This document shows, piece after piece, positions 57,301 through 64,000 of a stretch of DNA of 64,000 nucleotides; position 1 is the first letter of the stretch, and every line of letters starts with the position of its first letter. This DNA comes from CAIWHR01 sp963724975 (GTDB taxonomy: Bacteria > Pseudomonadota > Gammaproteobacteria > Burkholderiales > Casimicrobiaceae), in contig CAVRXB010000005.1 in NCBI GenBank assembly GCA_963724975.1, positions 1,106,676 to 1,170,675 on the forward strand, in the 5' to 3' direction. The translations under genes and the position numbers were made by a program. The notes under the pieces were generated by a model. It made no database searches, was not told the origin of the DNA, and was given only the letters and a program-made list of their open reading frames with translations.

Positions 57301-60300
57301 CCTTTGTTGTCGGTGGCGCGAGCGGTAAGCACATGCGTGCCCGCGGTCGGGATCGTCCACGCGTAGCTATAGGGCGAGGATGAATCCGCGCCGAGCAACG
57401 TCCCGCCGCGGTAAAACTCAACCTTGCTGATCGTACCATCGGAATCGGTACCGGTCGCATTGATCGTAAGCGGAATCACGGTGCGAACCTGTGCGCCATC
57501 CAGCGGGCTTGTGATCGATACCGTTGGCGGCTGGTTGAGCTTGACGGTTATTGTGATCGCCGCGGAAGTCGTGACGACCCCAAAATTGTCGATCGCTTTT
57601 GCTGTCAGCACGTAGGTTCCGGCAGAGGCGGTTGTCCAAGCGTAGCTGTAAGGTGAGACAGTATCGGAACCCAGCGGGATTCCGTCTCGATAAAACTCGA
57701 CCTTGCTGACGGTTCCGTCGACGTCGCTGGCGCTCGCATTGATCGTGATCGTCGCCGGAAGGACGACGACGGCATTGTTCGAGGGCGCGGTAATGCTGAC
57801 GGTGGGCGCCTTGTTCACCTTCACGATAACCGCGCCCGATGTCGTGATTGCACCTTTGTTATCCGTAGCCTTCGCGGTCAGTGAGTACGTGCCTCCGGGC
57901 ACGTTCGTCCATGCGTAGGTGTACGGCGCCGTGGTCACGGTCGCGAGACGGGTAGCGCCTTGATAGAACTCGACCTTGGCAACCGTTCCATCAGTGTCGC
58001 TGGCAGTTGCCGCGAGGTTGATCGCGGCGGGCGCGGTATAGCTACTATTGTTTGCAGGTGCCGTGAGGGACACCGAGGGCGCCACATTGGCTTTCACGTG
58101 GATCGTCGCAATAGGCGACGTCGCTGTCGCTCCTTTGCTGTCGATCGTTTTCGCGGTCAGGGGGTAATTGCCGATCGGCACGCTGTTCCATGTGTACGCG
58201 TAGGGTGATGTCGTCGACGTGTGGAGCAGCGTTGGGCCGTTGTAGAACTCGACCTTCGTCAGGGTTGCGCCGGCCGCGGTCGCGGCCGCGGTAGCGATTA
58301 TGGCGACCGACGCAGGCGCCACGAAATTCGCGTTGTTCGCTGGCGCCGTTAGCGCCACCGTTGGCACGGTGCCGCAGCCGTTCGCCGCAGCGAACTCCGC
58401 GCTCACCTCGGTGGCCGTGAGCGCGCGATTGAAAACCTTGACTTCGTCGAGCTCGCCGCCGAAACGGAAACTTGCGTTGCCGCCGAGCCCGCCGATGCGC
58501 AACGTGGCCGCCACAACGGAGTTCGCTTTGTTGGGCGTGCCCGTACGTTGCGCGAGTGCCCGCGCCACACCATCGACATAGAGCTTGTTCGAAGTAACCG
58601 CCCCGTTCGTGAATTCGGCGACCACGTGATGCCAGGCGGTCGCAAAACCGGTTGATGCGATTCCATAGACGTCACCCGCCTGCGTGGTGAAACCGAAGGA
58701 TCCGCCCTTGAATATGAGGCCTTCGGTGAGCCAACCGATCGGCATTGCCGCATCCGCGCCACTCCAGTTCACCCAGAACGCTACCGTAGTCTTGGCCGCT
58801 GCCGCCGTCGAAACGCCAAGTCCCACGACATCGATCGCGCCGCCAGCAAAGCTCGCGGCCTTGCAGGTGTTGGGTTTTGCTGCGCTCGCGGCGGAGGTAA
58901 TCCCGGTGATCGTTCCGCCAGGCGTCCCGTTGTGGATACCGGCAGCATCGGTAACGACACCAGTGGTCGCCCAAGCATCGTTAAGCAGATACGCATCGAG
59001 CGGCTTGGCGCGCGCGCCGGCATTGACGACAACGTTGACAATCGCGGATGTCGCGGTGGCGTTGAGGCTGTCGGTCGCTTTGGCCGTCAATGCATACGCC
59101 CCAACCTGCACGCCGGCCCAAGTGAGGTTGTATGGCGATACCGTGACCGTGCCAAGCAACGAAGGCCCAGCATAGAAGTCGACCTTCGAAATCGTAGCGC
59201 CGGTGCTCGGCATTGCCGTAGCCTTCAGAGTCGTCGTGAGCGGCGCCGTGTATGTTGCGTTGTTGAGGGGTGCCGTAATGGCAACAGCCGGCGGACTCAG
59301 CGCCTGCAGATGCCGATGCTGGTCTGCGTCCGCGATGGGCCATGTCACGGCAGTGACATTCGAGCGATTGCCGTAGGCATCGATGACCCATGCTTGGAGC
59401 GGCAACGCGATCTGCCAAGGGGCGACCGGGATGCGGCCGGAGAATTCGTCGTGGTTGACGTTCGCCCTGAATAGCTCGCCGACATCATCCCCGCCGCGCA
59501 ACACCCGTAACCGCAATCTCTTCAAATAGGCGGACGAGGGGGCGCAAACGAAGTCATCGCAATACGCACTGAAGCGGAGCGATATCTGTGTTGACGAGTC
59601 ATTTGCCGGATTATCCGAAACGTCGGCATCGAGTCGTCGCTCGAATTGCAAAGGATCGGAGACAAATTGATCCAGGGGTTGCCCTCCCGGAAGCCGCGAC
59701 ACGATGCCGTCGAGCAGCTTTACCGTGCCAAGCCCGGCACGGTCTCCGAACCAGAGAATCGCGTTGCGTGCCTGTGGCGCTATGCCGGCGATGTCGACAA
59801 GCATTTCGGACATAAACGTGTCGTGAAGAATCGGCGACGCGTTCCGGTCGTATTGCAATACTTCCCGCCCAACAATCATCGTCAGCATCCCGCTCATCGC
59901 ATCGAGACCTACGGCATCGGGGCCGGGAACAACGATCGTTGCGCGTGGAACGAGACCCAACAATGCGTCGAACTGGATGACCGCACCGCCGCGCACGAGC
60001 CAGAGATAGCCCGCAGCAGGGTCCATTAGCGCTGCCAGCGAACCCGCTCCCGGCATATTTGATAGATCGGTTCGTGCTACTAACGCGCCGGACGAATCGA
60101 GGTGTGTCAGCGCCGTGGCAGTCGCGACGAAGATAGCGTCGGGGCCTGCGACCGCGATTGCCAGGATGGGAGCATCGATTGACATCTGACCAACGCGCGA
60201 CCCAGCCCGGTCGAAATGCAGGAGTGACTTTCCAGTCCCGAGCCAGACACCGCCGTCGCCAGGATCGGAAGCCATCGGGCCGGCCATGGATCCATCTTCG

Positions 60301-60566
60301 AACCTCATTGGCTTCGACGTCTGGGGCACGAGAGACTCGTCCACAAGTACCAACGCAGTATCCGTGATCACCCAGGCGCCGTCGTTCCCCGTCGGCGCCA
60401 CATTTCGCACGTACTCACCGATCGATGCGGCGCGTGTCGAGCCTGTGCTGACATCGAAACGTGACAAACGCCCGTCTTCGACCAACCAAATGCCCTTCGC
60501 ACTTGCTAACGCTGAGCTCGCCAGGAGGATGAACGCAAACAGGATTCTCGATAGACGGCGCATCAT
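54348..60566 (-). CDS. Giant exported multi-domain protein with Ig-like repeats and a LamG-like domain
   Basis: The 2072-residue protein has a signal peptide (LSRILFAFILLASSALASA). A propeller-like N-domain spans about 30-400 (GVWLGTGKSLLHFDRAG and similar units). One Ig-like repeat comes next, then a LamG-like domain (TTVAFWVNWSG and the FRFGGELDEVKVFNRAL closing motif). About eleven further Ig-like repeats of the Big_7 type follow (units of about 95 residues: SITAPSNNA, KVEFYRDG, SPYSYAWT, YVLTAKAID). One different repeat, a PKD-like domain and a unique C-terminal domain end the chain. It is probably a secreted or surface adhesin-like protein. ATG 60566 overlaps the upstream stop (ATGA). 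Confidence 0.82.
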   Translation of the reverse strand: MMRRLSRILFAFILLASSALASAKGIWLVEDGRLSRFDVSTGSTRAASIGEYVRNVAPTGNDGAWVITDTALVLVDESLVPQTSKPMRFEDGSMAGPMASDPGDGGVWLGTGKSLLHFDRAGSRVGQMSIDAPILAIAVAGPDAIFVATATALTHLDSSGALVARTDLSNMPGAGSLAALMDPAAGYLWLVRGGAVIQFDALLGLVPRATIVVPGPDAVGLDAMSGMLTMIVGREVLQYDRNASPILHDTFMSEMLVDIAGIAPQARNAILWFGDRAGLGTVKLLDGIVSRLPGGQPLDQFVSDPLQFERRLDADVSDNPANDSSTQISLRFSAYCDDFVCAPSSAYLKRLRLRVLRGGDDVGELFRANVNHDEFSGRIPVAPWQIALPLQAWVIDAYGNRSNVTAVTWPIADADQHRHLQALSPPAVAITAPLNNATYTAPLTTTLKATAMPSTGATISKVDFYAGPSLLGTVTVSPYNLTWAGVQVGAYALTAKATDSLNATATSAIVNVVVNAGARAKPLDAYLLNDAWATTGVVTDAAGIHNGTPGGTITGITSAASAAKPNTCKAASFAGGAIDVVGLGVSTAAAAKTTVAFWVNWSGADAAMPIGWLTEGLIFKGGSFGFTTQAGDVYGIASTGFATAWHHVVAEFTNGAVTSNKLYVDGVARALAQRTGTPNKANSVVAATLRIGGLGGNASFRFGGELDEVKVFNRALTATEVSAEFAAANGCGTVPTVALTAPANNANFVAPASVAIIATAAATAAGATLTKVEFYNGPTLLHTSTTSPYAYTWNSVPIGNYPLTAKTIDSKGATATSPIATIHVKANVAPSVSLTAPANNSSYTAPAAINLAATASDTDGTVAKVEFYQGATRLATVTTAPYTYAWTNVPGGTYSLTAKATDNKGAITTSGAVIVKVNKAPTVSITAPSNNAVVVLPATITINASASDVDGTVSKVEFYRDGIPLGSDTVSPYSYAWTTASAGTYVLTAKAIDNFGVVTTSAAITITVKLNQPPTVSITSPLDGAQVRTVIPLTINATGTDSDGTISKVEFYRGGTLLGADSSSPYSYAWTIPTAGTHVLTARATDNKGATTTSVPVTINVTSNLPPQISLTAPTEGQFWISPAAPPDVVMAAAASDSDGTIASVRFYKQAQGANADPSPVLLRTISVAPYQFTWAAVPYTDPPPGSVNIDDYLVWAEATDNDGAVTASNAAAITIWKSSPDLPGHIRITSPYSDRGIDPIIFSAPATIVLTAESQDPPAVISNIEYSANGTVIGTIVNPTDGTFALAWRNVEAGSYVVTAKQTFGGGYVSTSDPVTIRVSNAAPLPTLTLVSPPGEQMLPSSAANIGYAASLVDPGNSVTSVEVDDNYRGLAWLTNSPYSGSISSPAPGLHVITATALAGYRELVRTTPAFVTVPISARPPVAVMTSPVAGSTISNPITISVDAMAIDGAISRVLFYSGPALLGTVTTPPYKITTAFNAGTQNVYALVQVFGTSGTFTAPVTFAVTGTGGATGIKMSSPADGQQFYAPANIPLAVSVTDPGNIITRVEYYWSVNINGGLVATATQAPWGASWSGVGAGTYVLTAVGYYPGGKVTSAPVQITVVAAPPITLTAPLAGTTYAAGQSIVMTAQAATPGHYLSRVDFSADGAVVGNVTIPGGVSAATVSYSWTGASPGVRTLTATAVATDGYTATSSPVSVEVSDFAVTLIEPFSGEAYQAPADIRITAYATETGGTIAQVAFYGDGVLLGSRATPPFTFVWSGVATGAHTVTAKARDSYGFSVGSSPISVNVIAVPTIAIDASIDGSTVADDNVSVSGTVQAPLNSAVIVNGKGAALDRDGRFFIDNVLLQPGTNTLTLLLNTQDAVPIARAIIVGSSAVAPFRVTVDPQEGLAPLSATMTITNRGNVAFQRIEIDMNDDGTPEQTLTGLTSNQAVVALTFPTPGTYTVRVTVFDSSNKVIYLARRKVRAYSPSELGLKVIDVYANMVNRLAVNNPTGALRSFAGDAQTRYSVVFTTLAGSLLVVAAQLGTLIDGVITEETAELTIARDTPSGKQSFLIYLIRGGDGLWRIESM

Positions 60567-62434
60567 TGACACGCGCCCGCCTGATTGACCGCGAAATACA
60601 CGTCCGGCGACGAATAGCCGTCGAATGGTCCCGCTCCGTGATACGTCGCCGTGGCTTTGCGGATGCCGACGGTGAGTGTTGCGGTTCTGGTTGCATTTCC
60701 GTTGACGATGGAAGCTGATCCGATGCTTATGCCGTCGACTAGGAAGTCGACTGAGCCAAGATCGTTGGACGCCGCGACACGGGCAACCAAAGAAGCTGCC
60801 TGACCCGCGCACACGGGATTTGCACCTGTGCTTACATCGACGGGGAGCGTGCCGGAGCTCAGTCTCTGCAGCCCGTTGTCATTCGCAATGATGACGTTTT
60901 GCCACGGATCCACCGCGATGCCCTGCGCGCCGGACCGGGGCAACGCCGTCGAGTAGAGCCTCCGTTGTCCATCCACGCTGAATATCTGAAGCAATTGGTT
61001 GCCGATGGCGGTCTGGTACCCGACCGGATCCGGAATGATGGCGCCCGGCGTAGCATGAAACTGGCGATTGCTCGCTGTCGTAAATCCGGCAACGTAGATG
61101 TTGCCGCCTGCATCAGTGGCAACCTTCGCGGGGTCGAAGGCGCCGTATCCGTCGCAATCGTCAAGCTGCTCGCCGTCCAGCGGCAGATATCCGGAAAAGA
61201 CGATTTGCCTGCCATCGGCCGAGAGCTTGGCGAGGAAACCGAATTCCGGCGTCCTCAGGAGGCAAGACATGGTCACGCCTCCGTAAGCTCCGAACGCGCC
61301 GCCGTAACTTGGAAAATTCGGCGAGCTCGTTTTTCCTGCAACGATCGCACCCCCTGATGAATCGAGGACGATGCTCGTGCCGCGATCGCGCAACGTGCCG
61401 CCAAGTCGCGCCGTATAAACGATCGCGGTCCCGGCAGAGTTGAGTTTGGTTACAAACGCGTGCGAAGCGGGATCCGTTATCAGGTTGTTCCAGCCGGCGG
61501 GGCCAGCCACCTTCGTTCCAAAATCCGGAGATCCGGGAGTAGCTGGCAAGCCCGGCTCCGCTTGCCCGGTCACATAGACATTTCCGACGCCGTCGATCGC
61601 AAGGGCGAACCCGGTAGGATGGATGTTGATTGGGTTGATCTGCTGCGGAACCCGTCCGCCGCATATCGACCCTAGAGTCCCGGAATTGCCAAGATAGGTT
61701 GCATAGACGACAACTTGTCCCGCGGGATCGAGCTTCATCACGTAAGGCGCGATACAACCCTGGGACACACTGGAGGTCGGGTACGGCGCTCCCGCCGTGG
61801 TCTGCAGCCCATCACCGGAACTGCCCGTCAAGTAGATTGCGCCGGCGCCATCCAACGCTATCGCGGCGACGCGCTTAACAGCCGGGTCGAGCGGAGTCGA
61901 CAGTTTCGTGACTTGCCCCGTGGCGCTGACTCTGTATACGTATTTCTTGCCGGTCGTGCCCGGGTACGCGCCTCCCGTGACGGGGTAATCCTTCGAGCTT
62001 TCGTAGGCAACGAGGTAGGCATTGCCGCTGGCGTCGATCGCGAGTCCCGCCGTTTCATCCTCACCGAATTGAGCGGAGCGCGCATCCGCGAGAGACGCCG
62101 TCGGAGATCCGACCACGGCGACGAACGACGCGGTGCGGCTCAACGGTGGAATCTTGGCTACGAACCGAAGATCCATGCCTGCGTTGGCGATCGAAGCGGA
62201 ACTGATGCCCGGAAAGTTGTACGAGCCGACGACACCCGCAACGTAGGTGTTGCCACTCGCATCCACCACGAGGTCGGTCAGCCGATCGTGACCCACGCCA
62301 CCGATCGTGAAATCCGACGCGACGAGAAACGGCGGTCCGCTTGCTGAAGCGAAAACTGCGTGAAGCAGCGCCACGCATGCGGTCAAAACGAAGCAGCCGG
62401 CGATGCCGACGGAAACTGCACCTGAAGGACGCAT
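60563..62434 (-). CDS. Exported SBBP-repeat beta-propeller protein
   Basis: The 623-residue protein has an N-terminal signal (VSVGIAGCFVLTAC, possibly a lipobox). Repeated SBBP-type blades follow: LVVDASGNTYVAGVVGSYNFPG, LAIDASGNAYLVAYESSKDYPVTGGAY, LAIDGVGNVYVTGQAEPGLPATPGSP and others. An Ig-like domain (about 530-620, LVARVAASNDLGSVDFLVDGISIGS) ends the protein. Such propellers are usually extracellular. GGGGAGG before ATG 62434 decides the start; TTG 62446 is alternative. It is the first gene of the four-gene operon. Confidence 0.82.
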   Translation of the reverse strand: MRPSGAVSVGIAGCFVLTACVALLHAVFASASGPPFLVASDFTIGGVGHDRLTDLVVDASGNTYVAGVVGSYNFPGISSASIANAGMDLRFVAKIPPLSRTASFVAVVGSPTASLADARSAQFGEDETAGLAIDASGNAYLVAYESSKDYPVTGGAYPGTTGKKYVYRVSATGQVTKLSTPLDPAVKRVAAIALDGAGAIYLTGSSGDGLQTTAGAPYPTSSVSQGCIAPYVMKLDPAGQVVVYATYLGNSGTLGSICGGRVPQQINPINIHPTGFALAIDGVGNVYVTGQAEPGLPATPGSPDFGTKVAGPAGWNNLITDPASHAFVTKLNSAGTAIVYTARLGGTLRDRGTSIVLDSSGGAIVAGKTSSPNFPSYGGAFGAYGGVTMSCLLRTPEFGFLAKLSADGRQIVFSGYLPLDGEQLDDCDGYGAFDPAKVATDAGGNIYVAGFTTASNRQFHATPGAIIPDPVGYQTAIGNQLLQIFSVDGQRRLYSTALPRSGAQGIAVDPWQNVIIANDNGLQRLSSGTLPVDVSTGANPVCAGQAASLVARVAASNDLGSVDFLVDGISIGSASIVNGNATRTATLTVGIRKATATYHGAGPFDGYSSPDVYFAVNQAGACQ

Positions 62435-62490
62435 CGGCCTCCCCAAACCGCGCGAGACGAAGTTACCCGGTTAACTCTGCCGAGTGATTT

Positions 62491-62534
62491 GTACTCGTAC
62501 GGTGCACGTTGCACACCTGTCACTTTTGACAGGT
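62491..62534. promoter_or_regulatory. Three adjacent inverted repeats upstream of the exported-protein operon
   Basis: Three inverted repeats lie side by side: GTAC-TC-GTAC (62491-62500), GTGCA-CGT-TGCAC (62502-62514) and ACCTGTCA-CTTT-TGACAGGT (62515-62534). All are perfect. They lie 57-100 bases upstream of the first operon gene (62434) and so may be operators or a leader structure. The third could alternatively end the kinase transcript, but no T-run follows on the minus strand. Confidence 0.45.
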
Positions 62535-62710
62535 AGGGGTCGGCAAAATGGCCTAGTCCGCTTCTGATTTCCACCGGATATTCGGCGGATTGAGGCGTAA
62601 CAAGTGAGCGATGCGCGAACTTCGCGGAATAGCCCCGCGCGACATTCAGCTAATTGCGCGCGTAATCATGCGTGCCGCAGCGTGCGATACCAGCGAATGA
62701 CCGGTGCGCG

Positions 62711-64000
62711 TTATACCTTCGGGTCCGACGAATTCATTCCGATGCGGGACCCTACACTCGGCGACGCAAAGCTAGTCGCAATTAGGCGATCCAAGTTGGC
62801 ACGGAGCTCGGCGGGCTCGAGCGGCTTGCGCAACACCGCTTGGATGCCGGCGGCGGTGATTTCGTCCTCCCGCAGATCATCGCTGAAGCCGGTGCACAAG
62901 AGCACCGGAATTCCGAGCCGAAGCTGCGTCACCGCCTGGGCAAGCGCGACGCCGGTCATCCCGGGCATCGTGAGGTCCGTCAGCACCAGGTCGAAGCGCT
63001 GAGCATCGACCTCGAGCAAGGCCAAGGCTTCCATGCCCGTTGCAGCGAGCGTGACGTCGAGGCCCCAGCCGGTAAGCATGTCGAATAGCAGCTCGCGCAC
63101 GTCCGCGTCGTCCTCGGCGACCAGCACCCGACCCTTGAGTTCGGCGTTCCTGCTGACCACAGGGTGACTGCCGCTCTCCTCGCGCGGCGGCGCGCTGTCG
63201 CCATCGAGGGGAGGGAACACCACGCGCATTGTCGTTCCCTCGCCCAACGCAGAATCGACCAGGATGTGGCCGCCGTGATCGTGAACGATGCCGTGGACCA
63301 TGGCGAGCCCCATACCGCTGCCCTTGCCGACATCCTTGGTCGTGTAGAACGGCTCGAACATGCGCTCGATGACGTGGATGGGAATTCCGGGCCCCGAGTC
63401 GCGAACCGCCAGCTCGACGAAAATTCCCGACACGCGTTGACGGCACGACGCGCATACCGTCTCGTTAACATCGGCGACGCGTGTCGAGACCTCAATGTCG
63501 CCTACGTTGTGCATCGCGTCACGGGCATTGATGCTGAGATTGAGAAGCACCTGCTCGAACTGGATCGGATCGACGAGGATTGCGGGCACATCGTCGTCCG
63601 ACACGGTGCGCAACTCGATCGTCGACGGCAGCGTCGAGCGCAGCATCTGCGTCGCCTCGTGCATGAGCGGCGCCGGCAAGAGCGGCATGCGTTCACTGCG
63701 CTGGCCGCGACTGAACATCAGCATCTGCCGAATGAGATTGCCTGCTCGCTGTGCAGCGGCGTACACACGGTCGAGATAACGGCCAAGGCGCGGGTCACCC
63801 AATGCCTCCTGGCGTTCCTTGGCGAGCACGACATAGCCAATGACGCCCTGCAATATGTTGTTGAAGTCGTGCGCGATGCCGCCGGTGAGCTGACCGATCG
63901 CCTCCATCTTCTGCGACTGGCGAAGCTGCGCCTCGAGAACGGCTCGTTCGGCATCGGCGCGTTTGCGGCCGGTAATGTCGCGCCCGATGTAGAGCACGTG
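62711..64000 (-). CDS. Hybrid sensor histidine kinase / response regulator (partial, 5' end outside window)
   Basis: The visible 429 residues begin at the end of a PAS domain (LYIGRDITGRKRAD). The phosphoacceptor box follows (GGIAHDFNNILQGV), then the ATPase domain with NARDAM, DSGPGIP and GKGSGMGLAMVHGI, and a C-terminal receiver (VLVAEDDADVRELL, phosphoacceptor Asp in LVLTDLTMPGM, and the Lys in LRKPLE). There is no DNA-binding output, so it relays phosphate to an unseen partner. Its sensory part lies beyond base 64000. It is transcribed in the same direction as the exported-protein operon and ends 277 bases before it. Confidence 0.92.
   Translation of the reverse strand, partial: HVLYIGRDITGRKRADAERAVLEAQLRQSQKMEAIGQLTGGIAHDFNNILQGVIGYVVLAKERQEALGDPRLGRYLDRVYAAAQRAGNLIRQMLMFSRGQRSERMPLLPAPLMHEATQMLRSTLPSTIELRTVSDDDVPAILVDPIQFEQVLLNLSINARDAMHNVGDIEVSTRVADVNETVCASCRQRVSGIFVELAVRDSGPGIPIHVIERMFEPFYTTKDVGKGSGMGLAMVHGIVHDHGGHILVDSALGEGTTMRVVFPPLDGDSAPPREESGSHPVVSRNAELKGRVLVAEDDADVRELLFDMLTGWGLDVTLAATGMEALALLEVDAQRFDLVLTDLTMPGMTGVALAQAVTQLRLGIPVLLCTGFSDDLREDEITAAGIQAVLRKPLEPAELRANLDRLIATSFASPSVGSRIGMNSSDPKV

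Noticed and set aside
54348..60566. The repeats of the giant gene as an assembly artefact
   Set aside because: The repeats differ from one another at the protein level, are interrupted by a LamG-like domain, and the frame is open for over 2000 codons, which duplication errors would not give.

Overview
The window looks like part of a high-GC betaproteobacterial chromosome, most likely Burkholderiales. The evidence is a Bug/TctC-type extracytoplasmic receptor, several orphan solute receptors, a SolA-like flavoprotein beside a polyamine-type ABC transporter, class III alcohol dehydrogenase, IcmF, and dense packing with many GTG and TTG starts. I see no tRNA, rRNA, CRISPR array, insertion sequence or integrase.

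Layout. (1) 131-11191: eleven minus-strand genes in a row. They encode a polyamine/opine-type ABC transporter (receptor, ATPase, two permeases), a SolA-like amine/amino-acid oxidase, a VOC protein, a degenerate HtrA-like protein, an NMT1-like receptor, an M24 peptidase-fold protein with an altered metal site, a beta-hydroxyacid dehydrogenase and a Bug receptor. This reads as uptake and oxidation of a nitrogenous compound. (2) 11347-18336: small regulatory and stress genes. These include a MarR repressor with a perfect 20-bp palindrome in front of its operon, NTF2-like proteins, a GST, an ECF sigma factor followed by a Tat-exported ferritin-like protein and a cytochrome c, and a decayed beta-propeller gene. 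(3) 18641-29696: an AAA ATPase, an H1-like basic protein, methyltransferases, a flavoprotein, a TPR protein behind a textbook sigma-54 promoter, formaldehyde detoxification (frmA), and secreted hypotheticals. (4) 29800-36257: a peptide receptor, 4-hydroxyproline-type epimerase, D-amino-acid-type oxidase, prolyl aminopeptidase-like hydrolase and a DHDPS-family enzyme; together these fit degradation of hydroxyproline or imino-acid peptides. (5) 36289-51117: IcmF with an upstream palindrome, a beta-helix protein, M16 peptidase, DedA protein, inositol monophosphatase, iron-type receptor, EamA exporter, and a PQQ dehydrogenase with a porin-like gene. (6) 51122-62434: the most unusual part. It is a four-gene, translationally coupled, AT-richer operon for exported proteins: an SBBP-repeat propeller, a 2072-residue protein with about a dozen Ig-like repeats, a lipoprotein, and a zinc phospholipase C/S1-P1-like protein. 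(7) 62711-64000: a hybrid histidine kinase cut by the window edge.

Four genes show an apparent single-base frameshift (near 18285, 25257, 35419 and 50828). This means either genuine decay or base-level errors in the assembly; raw reads would decide. All function calls are from reading motifs by eye, without database searches.
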